The position numbers and the translations under genes were made by a program. Shown piece by piece: positions 6,734 through 7,771 of a stretch of 7,771 nucleotides of DNA; positions within the stretch are counted from its first letter, which is position 1; each line of letters opens with the position of its first letter. Source of the stretch: Anaerolineae bacterium (GTDB taxonomy: Bacteria > Chloroflexota > Anaerolineae > 4572-78 > NAK82); NCBI GenBank assembly GCA_030597485.1, contig JAUVRU010000068.1:1-7771 (forward strand), written 5' to 3'. A model generated the notes under the pieces. The model made no database searches and was not told where the DNA came from. It was given only the letters and a program-made list of their open reading frames with translations.

Positions 6734-7642
6734 TCAACCCGAGTGCGCGGCCTCGTTGGCGAGTTGTTTGGCTTGGCGCGTTTCGGCAGGCAGGTCGCTC
6801 TTGGGGACCACGTGCCACCTGACCCGATGCGACTGAGTCAGATGGGCCAGCTTTTCCCATAGATCGCGGTGGCTGACGGCTTTTCCTTCTTTCGTCTGCC
6901 AGTTGCGAGTCGCCCACCCGCTGACCCACATAGTGGCCCCATCTTTCAGATAACCTGAAGTGGTGTACAGGTGCACCGGCAGCGGTTTCTTGATGCATGC
7001 CAGCCCTTCTATGGCTGCCTGGAGATGCATTCGATTGCCGGTTGTATCGGTAGCAGCGCCACTCAACGTCTTGATTCTGGCGCGGTACCGCAAGACGATG
7101 CCCCACCCGCCCCGTTTTTCCTTCCCCAGATATGAAGCCCCGGTGAAGGTATGAATGGCTTGGTTGTCGTCCAAGGGGAGCTGCGGCCGGGGGGTGGCTG
7201 ACCGGGCCAGATGGTCGGCACGCTCGTTCCATTGATCGTTCGCGTGCCCCTTGGTCCAATGCCAGCTGATATCGTGGCACTCAAGTTGAGCCGCCAACGA
7301 TGACCAGAGGTCCTGGTTCTTGACGTCGGTGTTGGCCCTCGTGCGCCAGTTGCGCTTCTCCCAGTCTGGCAGCCATTCGGTGATGCCGTGGCGCAGATAT
7401 TGGGAGTCGGTGTAGAGATGGACTCGGTGGGGGCCGGGCAGTGCGGTCAGTGCCTCGAGCGCGGCCTGAAGCTCCATCCGGTTGTTGGTTGTGTCCTCGT
7501 CGGATCCCACCAATTCCTGGGGATCCTGGTCGGCGAACAGCAAGACGGCAGCCCATCCGCCAGGGCCGGGGTTGGGATTGCAGGCACCGTCAGTGTAGAT
7601 GGTGACCTGTGGCAAATCGCCGGTCAGTCCAGCCTCACTCAT
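6734..7642 (-). CDS. rnhA: ribonuclease HI with a second, catalytically dead RNase H domain
   Basis: A 302-residue protein, about twice the usual 150. Residues about 11-150 are a complete RNase HI, which cuts the RNA strand of RNA-DNA hybrids (R-loops, primers). D18 is in YTDGACNPNPG, E57 in NRMELQA, D79 in YTDSQYL, H133 in KGHAND and D143 in ERADHLA. Spacing from E57 onward equals that of E. coli D10/E48/D70/H124/D134. Residues about 163-302 repeat the fold at a constant offset of 149, but the five sites read T167, H206, T228, S282 and K292, so this half cannot cut by the same chemistry. The handle-like segment is kept: W90/W94/W99/W113 recur as W239/W243/W248/W262. The second half may add hybrid binding (inference). 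ATG at 7642 overlaps the stop of an upstream broken frame as ATGA; AAGGA at 7655-7659 is 12 bases away. An in-frame upstream start at 7678 would add 12 residues not needed by the fold. Confidence 0.93.
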   Translation of the reverse strand: MSEAGLTGDLPQVTIYTDGACNPNPGPGGWAAVLLFADQDPQELVGSDEDTTNNRMELQAALEALTALPGPHRVHLYTDSQYLRHGITEWLPDWEKRNWRTRANTDVKNQDLWSSLAAQLECHDISWHWTKGHANDQWNERADHLARSATPRPQLPLDDNQAIHTFTGASYLGKEKRGGWGIVLRYRARIKTLSGAATDTTGNRMHLQAAIEGLACIKKPLPVHLYTTSGYLKDGATMWVSGWATRNWQTKEGKAVSHRDLWEKLAHLTQSHRVRWHVVPKSDLPAETRQAKQLANEAAHSG

Positions 7643-7771
7643 TGATCGTCGCTGTCCTTGTGCAAGTACTCGGCCCAATAGAGCACGTTACGGAAGTTCA
7701 CGTTGGCAATGTCCACCAATTAGCGCAGCTTTTCGATGTTGCCCTCGCTCAACTTGAGGATGGCCAGCTAC
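7639..7771 (-). pseudogene. 3' part of a small broken gene upstream of rnhA
   Basis: Reading leftwards from the right edge, one frame looks coding (LAILKLSEGNIEKLR, stop, LVDIANVNFRNVLYWAEY, then a short acidic tail) but carries TAG at 7770-7768 and TAA at 7722-7720. At the TAA a single G-to-T change would turn GAA (Glu) into the stop, giving an uninterrupted EKLRELVDIANV helix. The frame ends with TGA at 7641-7639, overlapping the rnhA ATG as ATGA, the signature of a formerly coupled gene pair. The product resembles short helical hypothetical proteins I have seen in Chloroflexota, but I cannot name a family. A residual product starting at TTG 7719 or GTG 7716 is possible but has no clear ribosome site. 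A sequencing error is the main alternative. Confidence 0.55.

Noticed and set aside
7720..7770. Stop-codon recoding (TAG/TAA read as amino acids) to rescue the small frame before rnhA.
   Set aside because: TAG ends gatB and the membrane protein gene in this window, and no suppressor tRNA or recoding element is seen; mutation or sequence error is simpler.

Overview
The window most resembles a chromosomal segment of a GC-rich bacterium of the Chloroflexota type (Anaerolineae/Caldilineae-like). This assignment is an inference from three things seen by eye: a polytopic GT-C-type membrane protein carrying a C-terminal soluble domain I associate with Chloroflexota, a Chloroflexota-like glutamate dehydrogenase, and the Gram-positive-style pairing of the L28 gene with an Asp23/YloU-type gene. 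No mobile element, CRISPR array, tRNA, rRNA, prophage or defence cassette was recognised.

Left part (1-960): the 5' end of an Asp23/Gls24 (YloU-like) gene leaves the window on the minus strand. The short L28 gene (rpmB) is divergent on the plus strand and has its own sigma-70 promoter with an extended -10. About 410 gene-free bases follow. They hold several perfect hairpins, a good intrinsic terminator for rpmB, and at the far end a near-consensus promoter for gatB.

Middle part (968-3698): gatB (subunit B of the tRNA amidotransferase) and, 49 bases later, a Glu/Leu/Phe/Val-type glutamate dehydrogenase run on the plus strand, probably as one transcript. Both concern glutamate/glutamine: GatB amidates Glu-tRNA(Gln)/Asp-tRNA(Asn), and Gdh interconverts glutamate and 2-oxoglutarate. 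The 245-base gap to the next, convergent gene holds a 16-bp hairpin.

Right part (3944-7771, all minus strand): in transcription order, a small reading frame broken by in-frame stops overlaps the start of an RNase HI gene by ATGA. That gene encodes two RNase H folds, the second lacking every catalytic residue. It is followed by a large GT-C-like membrane protein and, 17 bases later, a small predicted lipoprotein whose best-placed start codon is ACG rather than ATG. Spacing suggests a single operon.

The items most worth a second look are the active-plus-dead tandem RNase H, the decayed gene coupled to it, and the apparent non-canonical start of the lipoprotein. I found no evidence for a wholly new multi-gene system.
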